64,000 bases of DNA from assembly GCF_900187645.1 (NCBI RefSeq), contig NZ_FYEE01000005.1:310001-374000 (forward strand). Reading direction: 5' to 3'. This stretch comes from Pseudomonas sp. Irchel 3E20 (GTDB lineage: Bacteria > Pseudomonadota > Gammaproteobacteria > Pseudomonadales > Pseudomonadaceae). The notes under the pieces are model-generated. The model made no database searches, was not told where the DNA came from, and saw only the letters and a program-made list of their open reading frames with translations. This document shows positions 1 through 8,418 of this stretch, in pieces (the first letter of the stretch is position 1; each line of letters starts with the position of its first letter). A program made the translations under genes and the position numbers.

Positions 1-406
1 GAAGAAAAAAGTCGATGCTCAGCCAACCACTCTGAGCGAAGTTAAATCTTATGCCCGCAAGATCTGGTTGGCCGGCCTGGGTGCCTACGCCAAAGTCGGC
101 CAGGAAGGCACCGAGTATTTTCATGAGTTGGTCAAGACTGGCCAAACAGTTGAAAAGAAAGGCAAAAAAGTTGTGGCTGAACAACTGGAAGCCGCTAATA
201 GCCAAATCGATAACGTCAAAGATGATGTTGGCAGTTTCAAAGGCCGGGTCGAAGTTCAACTCGATAAAGTCGAAAAAGCTTTTGACGCCCGTGTCGCCAG
301 TGCCTTGAATCGCTTCGGCATTGCGTCTAAACATGATGTTGAGACACTCTCTGCTAAGCTCGATGGGCTGACGGCATTGCTCGAACGTGTCGCGCGTAAA
401 CATTAA
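1..406 (+). CDS. phaI: Phasin PhaI, N-terminus cut by window edge
   Basis: Granule-associated phasin of the medium-chain PHA cluster. The frame is open from base 2, so the start codon lies upstream and about 134 residues are visible. It carries the phasin signature near the N-terminus (ARKIWLAGLGAYAKV), which PhaF repeats almost word for word, followed by a long charged amphipathic helix with heptad character. Family knowledge: phasins coat PHA inclusions, influence granule size and help segregate granules. phaI and phaF form one forward operon that converges on phaC1ZC2D. An internal ATG at 68 exists, but it falls inside the signature, so the protein must begin further upstream. There is no Lys/Ala-rich tail, which separates PhaI from PhaF. 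Confidence 0.93.
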   Translation, partial: KKKVDAQPTTLSEVKSYARKIWLAGLGAYAKVGQEGTEYFHELVKTGQTVEKKGKKVVAEQLEAANSQIDNVKDDVGSFKGRVEVQLDKVEKAFDARVASALNRFGIASKHDVETLSAKLDGLTALLERVARKH

Positions 407-416
407 GGAGAACGGG

Positions 417-1208
417 ATGGCTGTTAAAAAGAAGTCTGAGAAAGAAGGCAACTCGTGGGTCGGGAAAGTCGAAGACTACTCCCGCAAAATCTGGCTTGCT
501 GGTTTAGGCGTGTATTCCAAGATCGATGCTGACGGTTCCAAGGTATTTGAAAGCCTGGTCAAGGACGGCGAAAAAGCCGAGAAACTGACCAAGAGCGTTT
601 TGGGCAAGAAAGTGGATGCCGCCAAGGACTCCGCCAGTTCGGCCAAGTCCCGCGTCGGTGATGTCAAAGACCGCGCCCTGGGCAAATGGGGCGAGTTGGA
701 AGAAGCCTTCGACAAACGCCTGAACAGCGCCATTTCCCGTTTGGGTGTCCCGAGCCGCAATGAAGTGAAGGCGCTGCACAGCAAGGTCGATACCCTGACC
801 AAGCAGATCGAGCGCCTGACCGGTGCTTCGGTCAAACCCGTCGCGGCGAAAACTGCAGCGGCCAAGCCTGCGGCAAAAACCGCGGCCAAGCCTCTGGCCA
901 AGGCTGCTGCCAAACCAGCCGCTAAAGCAGTAGCCAAGCCGGCGGCGAAAACCGCAGCCGCCAAGGCTGCTGCAAAACCGGTGGCCAAGCCTGTCGCGGC
1001 CAAGGCTGCGGTAAAACCTGCTGCCAAGGCCCCGGCCAAACCGGCAGCGGCGAAAAAACCAGTCGCCAAGAAGCCTGCCGCGCCTAAACCCGCGGCCGCC
1101 AAGCCAGCCGCAGCAGCCAAGCCTGCTGTGGCCAGCCCGGCGCCGGCAGCAGCGCCAACGCCCGCCCCGACTGTGGCGCCAACCCCGGTGCCAACCAGTC
1201 AGTCCTGA
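417..1208 (+). CDS. phaF: PHA granule-associated protein PhaF with histone H1-like tail
   Basis: 263 residues. The start at 417 follows a strong ribosome-binding site (AAGGAG at 405-410) that overlaps the phaI stop, so the two are translationally coupled. Residues about 1-140 are a phasin domain (RKIWLAGLGVYSKI, then a charged coiled-coil helix ending in a leucine-rich segment). Residues about 145-263 are a low-complexity tail of AAKPA/KPAAK units, rich in Lys, Ala and Pro, like histone H1. Family knowledge: in P. putida the PhaF tail binds DNA and the phasin half binds the PHA granule, tethering granules to the nucleoid and affecting pha transcription. The repetitive coding DNA is prone to length change between strains. 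The function is very secure. Confidence 0.96.
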   Translation: MAVKKKSEKEGNSWVGKVEDYSRKIWLAGLGVYSKIDADGSKVFESLVKDGEKAEKLTKSVLGKKVDAAKDSASSAKSRVGDVKDRALGKWGELEEAFDKRLNSAISRLGVPSRNEVKALHSKVDTLTKQIERLTGASVKPVAAKTAAAKPAAKTAAKPLAKAAAKPAAKAVAKPAAKTAAAKAAAKPVAKPVAAKAAVKPAAKAPAKPAAAKKPVAKKPAAPKPAAAKPAAAAKPAVASPAPAAAPTPAPTVAPTPVPTSQS

Positions 1209-1223
1209 TTTTGCAGGGCATGC

Positions 1224-1257
1224 AAAAACGCCCGGCCTGTGAAGGTCGGGCGTTTTT
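1224..1257. terminator. Bidirectional terminator between convergent phaF and phaD
   Basis: A 14-bp near-perfect stem (AAAAACGCCCGGCC pairing with GGTCGGGCGTTTTT, one G-T wobble) around a short loop. It has an A-run on one side and a T-run on the other, so it can stop transcription of phaIF from the left and of phaC1ZC2D from the right. Confidence 0.9.
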
Positions 1258-1277
1258 GTTTGGGCGCCGGGCAGGAT

Positions 1278-1898
1278 TCAGGCAGGTTCCTCCAGATAAC
1301 GCAGGGCCATGTTCTCCGTGGCGACCTTGACCGGCGCTAGCAAGTGCGGGGCCACCAGCATCATGATCTGGTAGACCACCACCCGTACCTGGCCTTCGCG
1401 GTCGAGAATGCGCTGGTAGTCCAGGGAAAACAGCAGGGTCATGGTGACTTGTTCTACCAACTGCCCCAAGGCTTGGGTATCGCTGACCAGTTGCCCCTGG
1501 GCCTTGAGCCGCGCCAGTAGGGAGGCCAGGGCACGTTTGAGGGCGTTGAGCAGGTTGCGGATGCCCTTGGCCAGTTTTGGCAGGCGGCCGGCCAGGTTGG
1601 ACAGGTCCTGGAACAGAAAGCGGTAGTGGGCCAGGCGTTCGACGATCAAATGCAGGAACAGCCAGTAATCCTCGGCGGCCAGTTGCGCGTCGGCGGGCGG
1701 GTCGAGCAGGGGCATGAGTTCTGCCTGGAAACGCTCGAACAAGCCCAGAATCAGCGGTTCCTTGCCGTGGAAGTGGTAGTAGAGGTTGCCGGGGCTGATC
1801 CCCATTTCATTGGCCACTTCCATGGTCGAGACGTTCGGTTCGCCCTTGTCGTTGAACAACTGCAGGGCGCATTCCAGGATCCGGTCGCGGGTTTTCAT
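1278..1898 (-). CDS. phaD: TetR-family regulator PhaD
   Basis: 206 residues and the last gene of phaC1-phaZ-phaC2-phaD. The N-terminal TetR helix-turn-helix is clear (residues about 1-50: TRDRILECALQLFND, then VANEMGISPGNLYYHFHGKE). The rest is a helical ligand-binding and dimerisation domain. Family knowledge: P. putida PhaD activates the phaC1 and phaI promoters, probably in response to an intermediate of fatty-acid metabolism. It lies 24 bp downstream of phaC2 and is almost certainly cotranscribed. Its likely targets in this window are the promoter region before phaC1 (about 6,311-6,480) and the phaI promoter, which is outside the window. Confidence 0.93.
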   Translation of the reverse strand: MKTRDRILECALQLFNDKGEPNVSTMEVANEMGISPGNLYYHFHGKEPLILGLFERFQAELMPLLDPPADAQLAAEDYWLFLHLIVERLAHYRFLFQDLSNLAGRLPKLAKGIRNLLNALKRALASLLARLKAQGQLVSDTQALGQLVEQVTMTLLFSLDYQRILDREGQVRVVVYQIMMLVAPHLLAPVKVATENMALRYLEEPA

Positions 1899-1922
1899 CC
1901 AGTCTTCTTAGTGGTTGGGCGT

Positions 1923-3605
1923 TCAGCGCACATGAATATAAGTGCCGGGGGCGGCTTCCATCGGTGGGTAATGCTGATTGCCCAAGGCCATCAGCGTTTC
2001 GCGCTGGGTGCCCGAGCGTTCCTGGACCCATTCGAGCCAGCGCGGCCACCAGCTACCGTCAACGTGGTTGGCGTCGTAGTACCAGGCGCGTGGGTCGCTG
2101 CTCAGCTTGGGGTTTTCGATGTAGTTGGCCTTGGGGTGGCCGGGTGGGTTGAGGATGCTTTGCACGTGGCCGCTGTTGGAGAGCACGAAGCGCCGCTCGC
2201 CACCGAGCAGCAGGGTCGAGCGGTACACCGCGTCCCAGGGCGTGATGTGATCGTTGATCCCGGCCACGCTGAAGCTATCGACGTTGACCTTGGACAGGTC
2301 GATCGGCGTGCCGCACACCTCCAGCCCGCCGGCGTGGCTGAGGGGGTTGTGCTTGAAGAAATCCAGCAGGTCGCCGTGCAGCGCGGCGGGCAGGCGCGTG
2401 TTGTCGTTGTTCCAGTAAAGGATGTCGAAGGGCGGCGGCGCCTTGCCCAGCAGGTAGTTGTTGACCCAGTAGTTCCAGATCAGGTCGTTGGGCCGCATCC
2501 AGGCGAACACCCGCGCCATGTCCCGACCGTCGAGTACACCCTGCTGGTAGGAGCGGCGCTTGGCGGCTTCCAGGGTTTGTTCGTCGACGAACAGGGTGGC
2601 GGGGCTGTCCAGCTGGCTGTCGAGTAGGCTGACCAGGTAGCTGGCGCTGGCGACGCGCCGCAACTGGCGTTTGGCTTGCAGGTGGCCTTGCAGGGCGGCG
2701 ATGGTCAGGCCCCCCGCGCACGCGCCCATCAGGTTGACCTCGCGGCTGCCGGTGATCGCACGGCAGACGTTCATCGCCTCTTCGGCGGCCTGCACGTAGC
2801 TGGACAAGCCCCACTCGCGGTGGCGCACGTCGGGGTTGCGCCAGCTAATCATGAATACCTGCAGGTTATTTTTCAGCGCGTACTGGACGAAGCTGTTGGC
2901 CGGGCTCAAGTCGAAAATGTAGTACTTGTTAATCTGCGGCGGCACCACCAGCAGGGGTGTGGCGTACTGTTTTTCGCTCATGGGCTTGTACTGGATCAGC
3001 TCCAACAGCTCGTTGCGAAACACCACCGAACCGGGCGTGGTGGCGACGGTCTTGCCGACCTCGAAGGCGTGCTTGGTGATTTGGCTGGGCAGGCCGTTGT
3101 TGTGCAGCAGGTCGTCGAACAGATGGCCGATGCCACGCACTACGCTGTGGCCGCCGGAGTTGAGCAGCTCCTTGACCGCCAACGGGTTGAGCAGGGTGTT
3201 GGAGGGCGACACGGCGTCGTTGAGCAGGGCAAAGGCGAAGTGGGCGCGGGCGCGGTCGTCGTCGCTCATGCCGCTGTCGTCGATCCAGCTCTGGCTCTGC
3301 TTTTGCCAGCTCAGGTAGGCCTGCAGGCTGCGCCGGTAAAACGGGTTGAGTTGCCAGGTAGGGTCACTGAAGCGGTTGTCCTGGGGGGAGGGTGTGTGCA
3401 GGGTTTCGCCCAGCAATACGCGGCCCAGTTGCCCGCCCAAGGCCAGGGCATGACGGGCGCTGTGCAACGGGTGGCGCAAACCATGGGAAGCGACGCTGCG
3501 CAGTGTGGAAAACAGGTCACGGCCACGCAGGCCGCTGATCGCACTGTGGGCGTTGAACAGCGTAGCGGGGGTCGGCAGCACGCCCGGCGCGGGTTTTTCT
3601 CGCAT
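1923..3605 (-). CDS. phaC2: Class II PHA synthase 2 (PhaC2)
   Basis: 560 residues. It polymerises (R)-3-hydroxyacyl-CoA (C6-C14) into medium-chain-length polyhydroxyalkanoate on the granule surface. Alpha/beta-hydrolase fold with a lipase-like box, GACAGG, whose nucleophile is Cys296. The other triad residues fall in NDHITPW (Asp452) and SNSGH (His480). N-terminal residues 1-100 form the usual variable synthase region. It is clearly paralogous to PhaC1 over the whole length but diverged: GACAGG here against GACSGG there. That fits an old duplication kept in all mcl-PHA pseudomonads, not a recent copy. An 86-bp gap separates it from phaZ. Confidence 0.96.
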   Translation of the reverse strand: MREKPAPGVLPTPATLFNAHSAISGLRGRDLFSTLRSVASHGLRHPLHSARHALALGGQLGRVLLGETLHTPSPQDNRFSDPTWQLNPFYRRSLQAYLSWQKQSQSWIDDSGMSDDDRARAHFAFALLNDAVSPSNTLLNPLAVKELLNSGGHSVVRGIGHLFDDLLHNNGLPSQITKHAFEVGKTVATTPGSVVFRNELLELIQYKPMSEKQYATPLLVVPPQINKYYIFDLSPANSFVQYALKNNLQVFMISWRNPDVRHREWGLSSYVQAAEEAMNVCRAITGSREVNLMGACAGGLTIAALQGHLQAKRQLRRVASASYLVSLLDSQLDSPATLFVDEQTLEAAKRRSYQQGVLDGRDMARVFAWMRPNDLIWNYWVNNYLLGKAPPPFDILYWNNDNTRLPAALHGDLLDFFKHNPLSHAGGLEVCGTPIDLSKVNVDSFSVAGINDHITPWDAVYRSTLLLGGERRFVLSNSGHVQSILNPPGHPKANYIENPKLSSDPRAWYYDANHVDGSWWPRWLEWVQERSGTQRETLMALGNQHYPPMEAAPGTYIHVR

Positions 3606-3691
3606 GAGTCAACACTCCTTCGTCAGCCATCAACAAGCCCAAGACAGACAACATAGTTGTTGCGCGCCATTTGCGCCGGGCAGCCAGCCTC

Positions 3692-4549
3692 CTAGGCCTT
3701 GCCCGCGGGCGCCGGGTGCGGGTGCATGACGGCCCGCTGCCGCTCCTGTTGGAGAAATTTCATGATGATCGGTGCGACGGCTTCGGCCCGGGTAATCAGG
3801 AACAAATGGCCATCGTCGATTATGTGTAGCTGGGCGTTGGGAATTCGCCAGGCCAGCATGCGCATATTGACCAGCGGGATCAGCGGGTCGTCGTCGCCGG
3901 CCAGCACCAGGGTGGGCTGATGGATCTTGTGCAGCCAGTGGATGCTGGTCCAACCGAATCCGGCGAACAATTGCCAGTAGTAGCCCAGCTTGCCGGCCGA
4001 GCGCACCTTGCTGGCATGGTCGGCGGCGAGGTTGGGGTCGCGGCGGAACGAGCCGCCGTAAATCATCGGTGCGATGCGGATCACATGGGACGGTTGGATA
4101 TAGCGCCGCGGGCTGGCCATCATCCACAGTACTTTCGGCTTGCCGGGCACCATGAATGCCCCGGCCGCCGTGGCCGCCAGCACCAGTTTCTTGCAGCGCT
4201 CGGGGTAGTCGTGGGCGAACTGTTGGGCCAGCGCGCCGCCCCAGGACACGCCAATCACATTGACCTGGCCGTAATCCAGGTAGTCGAGCATGCGCGCCGT
4301 GAGCTTGGCCAACCCGGGAAAGCGGTAGGGCCGGCTGGGCGTCGAGGAGCCGCCGACACCGGGGACGTCGAAGGCGATCACCTCCAGGTCCGGGTCCAGG
4401 GCCTGGACGAACGGGAACACCAGCTCCAGGTTGGCGCCGATGCCGTTGAAAATCAGCAAGGGCGTCAAGTGAGGCTTGCCGGGACGTACGGCGGTGCGGA
4501 TGGTTTGGCCATCCAGATCGACCGTACGGAAGATGAACGGTTGCGGCAT
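3692..4549 (-). CDS. phaZ: Intracellular mcl-PHA depolymerase PhaZ
   Basis: 285 residues. Hydrolyses stored PHA to 3-hydroxyalkanoic acids, mobilising carbon. Alpha/beta hydrolase with the serine box GVSWGG (Ser102), Asp221 in GDDDPL and His248 in DDGHLF. These match by number the catalytic residues known for P. putida PhaZ. The reading frame is open for another 21 codons upstream, but MPQPFIFRTVDLDG is the family's usual start. The extension would run into the REP palindrome at 4,586-4,613, so I placed the start at 4549. The gene sits between the two synthases, so synthesis and degradation are co-expressed. Confidence 0.95.
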   Translation of the reverse strand: MPQPFIFRTVDLDGQTIRTAVRPGKPHLTPLLIFNGIGANLELVFPFVQALDPDLEVIAFDVPGVGGSSTPSRPYRFPGLAKLTARMLDYLDYGQVNVIGVSWGGALAQQFAHDYPERCKKLVLAATAAGAFMVPGKPKVLWMMASPRRYIQPSHVIRIAPMIYGGSFRRDPNLAADHASKVRSAGKLGYYWQLFAGFGWTSIHWLHKIHQPTLVLAGDDDPLIPLVNMRMLAWRIPNAQLHIIDDGHLFLITRAEAVAPIIMKFLQQERQRAVMHPHPAPAGKA

Positions 4550-4585
4550 GCTTGAAGCCCTATGGGTCAGTTTTTCATCGTTGCT

Positions 4586-4613
4586 TGTGGGGGCGAGCAG
4601 GCTCGCTCCCACA
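4586..4613. repeat. REP palindrome inside the phaC1-phaZ intergenic gap
   Basis: TGTGGGGGCGAGC-AG-GCTCGCTCCCACA: a 13-bp stem with one internal mismatch and a 2-base loop. It is of the same class as the Pseudomonas REPs at 9,061, 47,859 and 63,487. It lies in the 81-bp gap between phaC1 and phaZ, within one transcription unit, where it could stabilise the phaC1 end of the mRNA or attenuate readthrough. No T-run follows it. Confidence 0.85.
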
Positions 4614-4630
4614 GACTGCCGGTGTTTCGC

Positions 4631-6310
4631 TTATCGCTCGTGAACGTAGGTGCCCGGCGCCGCTTCGGCGGCCGGATAAGTTTTGCTGCCCAGGCTGGTG
4701 GGGGCCTTTTTCAGTTTGCCCGAGCGCTCGGCCTGCCAGGCTTGCCAGTGCAGCCACCAGGAATCGGTGTGCTTGGACGAATTCTCCTGCCAGGCGTTGG
4801 CGTCGGCGGGCATATCGGTGCTGGTCATGTAGCGCGATTTCGGGTTGCCCGGCGGGTTCAGGATGCTCTGGATATGGCCGCTGCTGGACAACACGAACTC
4901 CACCTTGCCGCCAAACAACTGGGCGGACTTGTAGCAGGACTTCCACGGCGTGATGTGGTCATTGGTGCCCGCCAGGGAATACACGTCGGCGGTGACCTGC
5001 TTGAGGTCGATGGGCGTGCCGCACACCTCCAGGGCATTGGCGCGCACCAGGGGGTTGTTCTTGAACATCTCGATCAGGTCGCCGTGGAAGGCAGCCGGCA
5101 AACGCGTGGTGTCGTTGTTCCAGAAGAGGATGTCGAACACCGGTGGCTCATTGCCCAGCAGGTAGTTATTGACCCAGTAGTTCCAGATCAGGTCGTTGGG
5201 CCGCATCCAGGCAAATACCTTGGCCATGTCGCTGCCTTCGAGCACGCCGGCCTGGTAGGAGTGGCGCTTGGCCGCTTCCAGGGTCTGCTCGTCGACGAAC
5301 AGCGCCACCTGGGTGTCCAGGGTAGTGTCCAGCACGCTCACCAGCAGGGTCAGGGCGTTGACCTTCTTCTCGCCCAGCGCCGCGTAGTGGCCCAGCAGCG
5401 CAGTGCAGGTAATGCCGCCGGAGCAGGCACCAAGCATGTTGACGTCTTTGCTGCCGGTGATCGCGGTGACCACGTCCACCGCCTCCTTGAGCGCGTCGAT
5501 ATAGGTCGAGAGGCCCCATTCGCGCTGGGCCTTGGTGGGGTTGCGCCAACTGACGATAAAGGTCTGCACGTTACTGCGCAGGCAGAAGCGCGCCAGGCTC
5601 TTATCGGGGCTCAGGTCAAATACATAGAACTTGTTGATCTGCGGCGGCACCACCAGCAGCGGGCGTTCGTGCACTTGCTCGGTAATGGGGCGGTACTGGA
5701 TCAGCTCCAGTACGTCGTTGCGAAACACCACCGAGCCTTCGGTGGTGCCCAGGCTTTTGCCCACTTCAAAGGCGCCCATGTTCACCTGGCTGGGCATGCC
5801 GCCGTTGTGCACCAGATCCTTGGCCAAGTGGGAGAGGCCATCGAGCAGGCTCTTGCCACCGGTTTCGAAGAAGCGTTTGACCGCCGCCGGGTTGGCGGCG
5901 CTGTTGGTGGGCGCCATGGCTTCGGTCATCAGGTTGATGACGAAGTGGGCACGGCTGATGTCTTGTTCCGAGAGGCTGCTGTCGCCGATCCAGTCGTGCA
6001 GTTCCTTGCGCCACGCCAGGTAGGTTTGCATATAGCGTTTGTACAGCGGGTTCTGGCTCCACGCCGGGTCGTTGAAGCGGCGGTCGTCGCTTTCCGGCGC
6101 CAGGGTGGATTTGCCGAACATCACGTTCTTGAGTTCTACCCCAAAGTGCGCGACGTGTTTGACGCTGTGCAACGGTTGTTTGATAGCTTGGGTCAGCACC
6201 ATGCGAGCAGAAGTAAGCAGGTCTTTTTTACGCAAGCCGATAACAGGATTAAGCCCCAGTGTGTTTTCCGAGGCCTGGCGTTTCAGGTCATCATTATTCT
6301 TGTTACTCAT
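4631..6310 (-). CDS. phaC1: Class II PHA synthase 1 (PhaC1)
   Basis: 559 residues. Main mcl-PHA synthase and first gene of phaC1-phaZ-phaC2-phaD. The active-site triad falls exactly on the canonical positions: Cys296 in GACSGG, Asp451 in TNDHITPW and His479 in SSGHIQSILNPPG. N-terminal residues about 1-110 are the synthase-specific region; residues 200-520 form the alpha/beta-hydrolase core. The start at 6310 gives MSNKNNDDLKRQ, as in P. putida and P. fluorescens. About 250 bp upstream carry a sigma54-like promoter and a long inverted repeat. A REP hairpin lies directly after the stop. Confidence 0.97.
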   Translation of the reverse strand: MSNKNNDDLKRQASENTLGLNPVIGLRKKDLLTSARMVLTQAIKQPLHSVKHVAHFGVELKNVMFGKSTLAPESDDRRFNDPAWSQNPLYKRYMQTYLAWRKELHDWIGDSSLSEQDISRAHFVINLMTEAMAPTNSAANPAAVKRFFETGGKSLLDGLSHLAKDLVHNGGMPSQVNMGAFEVGKSLGTTEGSVVFRNDVLELIQYRPITEQVHERPLLVVPPQINKFYVFDLSPDKSLARFCLRSNVQTFIVSWRNPTKAQREWGLSTYIDALKEAVDVVTAITGSKDVNMLGACSGGITCTALLGHYAALGEKKVNALTLLVSVLDTTLDTQVALFVDEQTLEAAKRHSYQAGVLEGSDMAKVFAWMRPNDLIWNYWVNNYLLGNEPPVFDILFWNNDTTRLPAAFHGDLIEMFKNNPLVRANALEVCGTPIDLKQVTADVYSLAGTNDHITPWKSCYKSAQLFGGKVEFVLSSSGHIQSILNPPGNPKSRYMTSTDMPADANAWQENSSKHTDSWWLHWQAWQAERSGKLKKAPTSLGSKTYPAAEAAPGTYVHER

Positions 6311-6386
6311 CTACGACGCTCCATTGTCCGACAGACGAGTACCGGGACCTGCTGTGCAGTAACACAGCCAATGCCAGGTACTACTG

Positions 6387-6470
6387 CTCGGGTGACCGTG
6401 AATTCTGCTTCAGCTGTTTTTAAGACAGAGAACACTGCAGGGAACTTGCCAGCTCCATTGGTTACCCGAG
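6387..6470. promoter_or_regulatory. 11-bp inverted repeat flanking the phaC1 promoter
   Basis: Arms CTCGGGTGACC (6387-6397) and GGTTACCCGAG (6460-6470) are reverse complements at 10 of 11 positions, separated by 62 bp. The sigma54-like element lies between them. They could be two half-sites for a looping regulator or a palindromic operator pair. PhaD is the obvious candidate protein, but nothing in the sequence proves it. Confidence 0.5.
6436..6451 (-). promoter_or_regulatory. Sigma54-like -24/-12 promoter of phaC1
   Basis: Read on the reverse strand: TGGCAAGTTCCCTGCA. The GG and GC pairs have the exact 10-base spacing of the RpoN consensus TGGCACG-N4-TTGCA; the mismatches are at the sixth and twelfth bases. 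Transcription would start near 6,424, giving a leader of about 115 bases before phaC1. A sigma54 promoter before phaC1 has been proposed for other pseudomonads. Confidence 0.55.
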
Positions 6471-6568
6471 TTTAATTTTTTTCGCAAGCAGGCCAATCAT
6501 TGACCATGCAGCCGAACATTCAAGCAGATGAAATTAGAAAATGCCCTCTAAAGAGTAAGACCGTTGAG

Positions 6569-6946
6569 TTAGAGCATTAGCCGTACAACAGATTCACTCG
6601 GGTCGCGGGACTTTCCGGCAACTTTCAAGGCTTCAAGATAATCGGCCCACAGTGCGTCTTGGCGCTGCGCCAATTGGTAGAGGTAGTCCCAGGTGAACAG
6701 GCCGCTGTCGTGGCCGTCGTCGAAGGTCAGTTTCAGTGCGTACTGGCCGGCCGGTTCGACCTTGCTCAGGCCAACGCCGATTTTGCCAAATTGCAGGACA
6801 GGATTGCCGTGGCCCTGGACCTCGGCGGAGGGGGAATGCACCCGCAGGAACTCGGCGGGGAGGGTGTACTCCTCGCCCGAGGCATATTTGAGGGTCAGGG
6901 TTTTCGAGGCTTTGTGCAGCTTTATATCGGTGGGAAGCGGGGTCAT
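6569..6946 (-). CDS. DUF971 (gamma-butyrobetaine hydroxylase-like N-terminal domain) protein
   Basis: 125 residues. A small stand-alone DUF971 domain (TDIKLHKASKTLTLKYASGEEYTLPAEFLRVHSPSAE is split here only by description: start TDIKLHKASK, core YTLPAEFLRVHSPS). The domain also forms the N-terminus of gamma-butyrobetaine dioxygenases and occurs in Fe-S-related proteins. The reaction is unknown. An in-frame TTG seven codons upstream would extend it, but ATG 6946 gives the usual family start. It lies downstream of hslVU on the same strand, 94 bp away across an inverted repeat; the same neighbourhood exists in P. aeruginosa. Family assignment is good; biological role is open. Confidence 0.85.
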   Translation of the reverse strand: MTPLPTDIKLHKASKTLTLKYASGEEYTLPAEFLRVHSPSAEVQGHGNPVLQFGKIGVGLSKVEPAGQYALKLTFDDGHDSGLFTWDYLYQLAQRQDALWADYLEALKVAGKSRDPSESVVRLML

Positions 6947-6969
6947 GGCAGGGGTCCGAAGCGACAAAC

Positions 6970-7033
6970 GTCAAGCTGCAAGCTACAAGCTGTAAGGCGC
7001 TGATGTCCACCTTGCAGCTTGTAGCTCAAAGCT
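6970..7033. repeat. AGCTGCAAG-class inverted repeat between hslU and the DUF971 gene
   Basis: AAGCTGCAAGCTACAAGCTG on the left is answered by CAGCTTGTAGCTCAAAGCTG on the right, around about 20 bases. The same vocabulary of AGCTGCAAG/CTTGCAGCT words recurs at four other gene boundaries in this window. It can form a long imperfect hairpin in RNA of either strand. Confidence 0.7.
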
Positions 7034-7040
7034 GGCCGCT

Positions 7041-8378
7041 CTAAAGAATGTAGCGGGACAGATCTTCGTTCTGCGCCAATTCGCCCAAGTGGCTGTTGAC
7101 GTAGTCGGCATCGATCTTGATCGGTTGGGCATCCTGGGCACTGGCCAGGTCGCCGGCGCTGAACGACACCTCTTCGAGGAGGCGCTCGAGCAGGGTGTGC
7201 AGGCGCCGGGCACCGATGTTCTCGGTTTTCTCGTTAACCTGCCAGGCAATCTGCGCCAGGCGCTTGATGCCATCAGGCTGGAACTTGATGACCAGGCCTT
7301 CGGTTTTGAGCAGTTCGCGGTATTGCTCGGTCAGGGAGGCATGGGGCTCGCTGAGGATGCGCTCGAAATCTTCCGGCGACAGGGCCTTGAGCTCGACGCG
7401 GATCGGCAGGCGACCTTGCAGTTCCGGCACCAGGTCGCTGGGTTTGCTCAGGTGGAACGCGCCGGAGGCGATGAACAGGATGTGGTCGGTCTTGACCATG
7501 CCCAGCTTGGTATTGACCGTGCAGCCTTCGATCAGCGGCAGCAGGTCGCGTTGCACGCCCTCGCGGGATACATCGACGCCACCGGAGTTACCGCGTTTGG
7601 CGACCTTGTCGATTTCATCGATGAACACGATGCCGTGCTGTTCGACGGCTTCCAGGGCCTTGGCCTTCAATTCTTCTTCGTTGACCAGGCGACCGGCCTC
7701 TTCGTCGCGCACCAGTTTCAGCGCTTCCTTGACCTTGAGCTTGCGGTTTTTGCGCTTACCCTTGCCCATGTTGGCGAACAGGTTCTGCAACTGGTTGGTC
7801 ATTTCTTCCATGCCCGGCGGCGCGGAAATGTCGACACCGGCCACCTCGGCCACTTCGATCTCGATTTCCTTGTCGTCCAACTGGCCTTCGCGCAGGCGCT
7901 TGCGGAACAGTTGGCGGGTGTTGGAATCCTGCGAAGGCGCGGCGTCTTCGTTGAAACCCATGCGCGCCGGGGGCAGCAGGGCGTCGAGGATGCGCTCTTC
8001 GGCAGCGTCTTCGGCGCGGTGGCGGACTTTGGTCATTTCCTGCTCGCGCAGCAACTTGATGGCGGCGTCGGCCAGGTCACGGATGATCGACTCGACGTCG
8101 CGGCCCACATAGCCGACTTCGGTGAACTTGGTCGCTTCGACCTTGATGAACGGGGCGTTGGCCAGTTTCGCCAGGCGTCGGGCGATTTCGGTCTTGCCCA
8201 CGCCGGTGGGGCCGATCATCAGGATGTTCTTGGGAGTCACTTCAACGCGCAGCTCTTCAGGGAGCTGCATGCGCCGCCAGCGGTTGCGCAGGGCAATGGC
8301 GACGGCGCGCTTGGCGTCGTCCTGGCCGATGATATGGCGGTTGAGTTCGTGGACGATTTCGCGGGGAGTCATGGACAT
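7041..8378 (-). CDS. hslU: HslU, ATPase/unfoldase subunit of the HslVU protease
   Basis: 445 residues. AAA+ Clp-type unfoldase that caps the HslV peptidase and feeds it unfolded cytoplasmic proteins. The N-domain starts [17 protein letters not shown]. Walker A is GPTGVGKTE (residues about 57-65), the inserted I-domain follows (about 110-240), and Walker B is VFIDEID. The C-terminal tail ends EDLSRYIL, the peptide that docks into HslV and activates it. The start at 8378 (MSMTPREIV) gives the normal length; the frame is open further upstream without family support. It follows hslV by 40 bp and is transcribed from the heat-shock promoter at 8,996-9,023. Confidence 0.97.
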   Translation of the reverse strand: MSMTPREIVHELNRHIIGQDDAKRAVAIALRNRWRRMQLPEELRVEVTPKNILMIGPTGVGKTEIARRLAKLANAPFIKVEATKFTEVGYVGRDVESIIRDLADAAIKLLREQEMTKVRHRAEDAAEERILDALLPPARMGFNEDAAPSQDSNTRQLFRKRLREGQLDDKEIEIEVAEVAGVDISAPPGMEEMTNQLQNLFANMGKGKRKNRKLKVKEALKLVRDEEAGRLVNEEELKAKALEAVEQHGIVFIDEIDKVAKRGNSGGVDVSREGVQRDLLPLIEGCTVNTKLGMVKTDHILFIASGAFHLSKPSDLVPELQGRLPIRVELKALSPEDFERILSEPHASLTEQYRELLKTEGLVIKFQPDGIKRLAQIAWQVNEKTENIGARRLHTLLERLLEEVSFSAGDLASAQDAQPIKIDADYVNSHLGELAQNEDLSRYIL

Positions 8379-8418
8379 AGTAGTTGGGTCCTCAAGCAGG
8401 AAGGGCGCCGGTAACGGC

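Noticed and set aside
476..1120. Antisense Ala/Gly-rich frame over the phaF tail
   Set aside because: Product of the AAKPA repeat read backwards; low complexity with no start signals.
840..1150. Direct repeats in phaF considered as a CRISPR or tandem satellite
   Set aside because: They are in frame, encode Lys/Ala/Pro units of the PhaF DNA-binding tail, and have no spacers.
1923..6310. phaC1 and phaC2 as a recent duplication
   Set aside because: They are diverged along their whole length, including around the nucleophile, consistent with the ancient pair found in all mcl-PHA pseudomonads.
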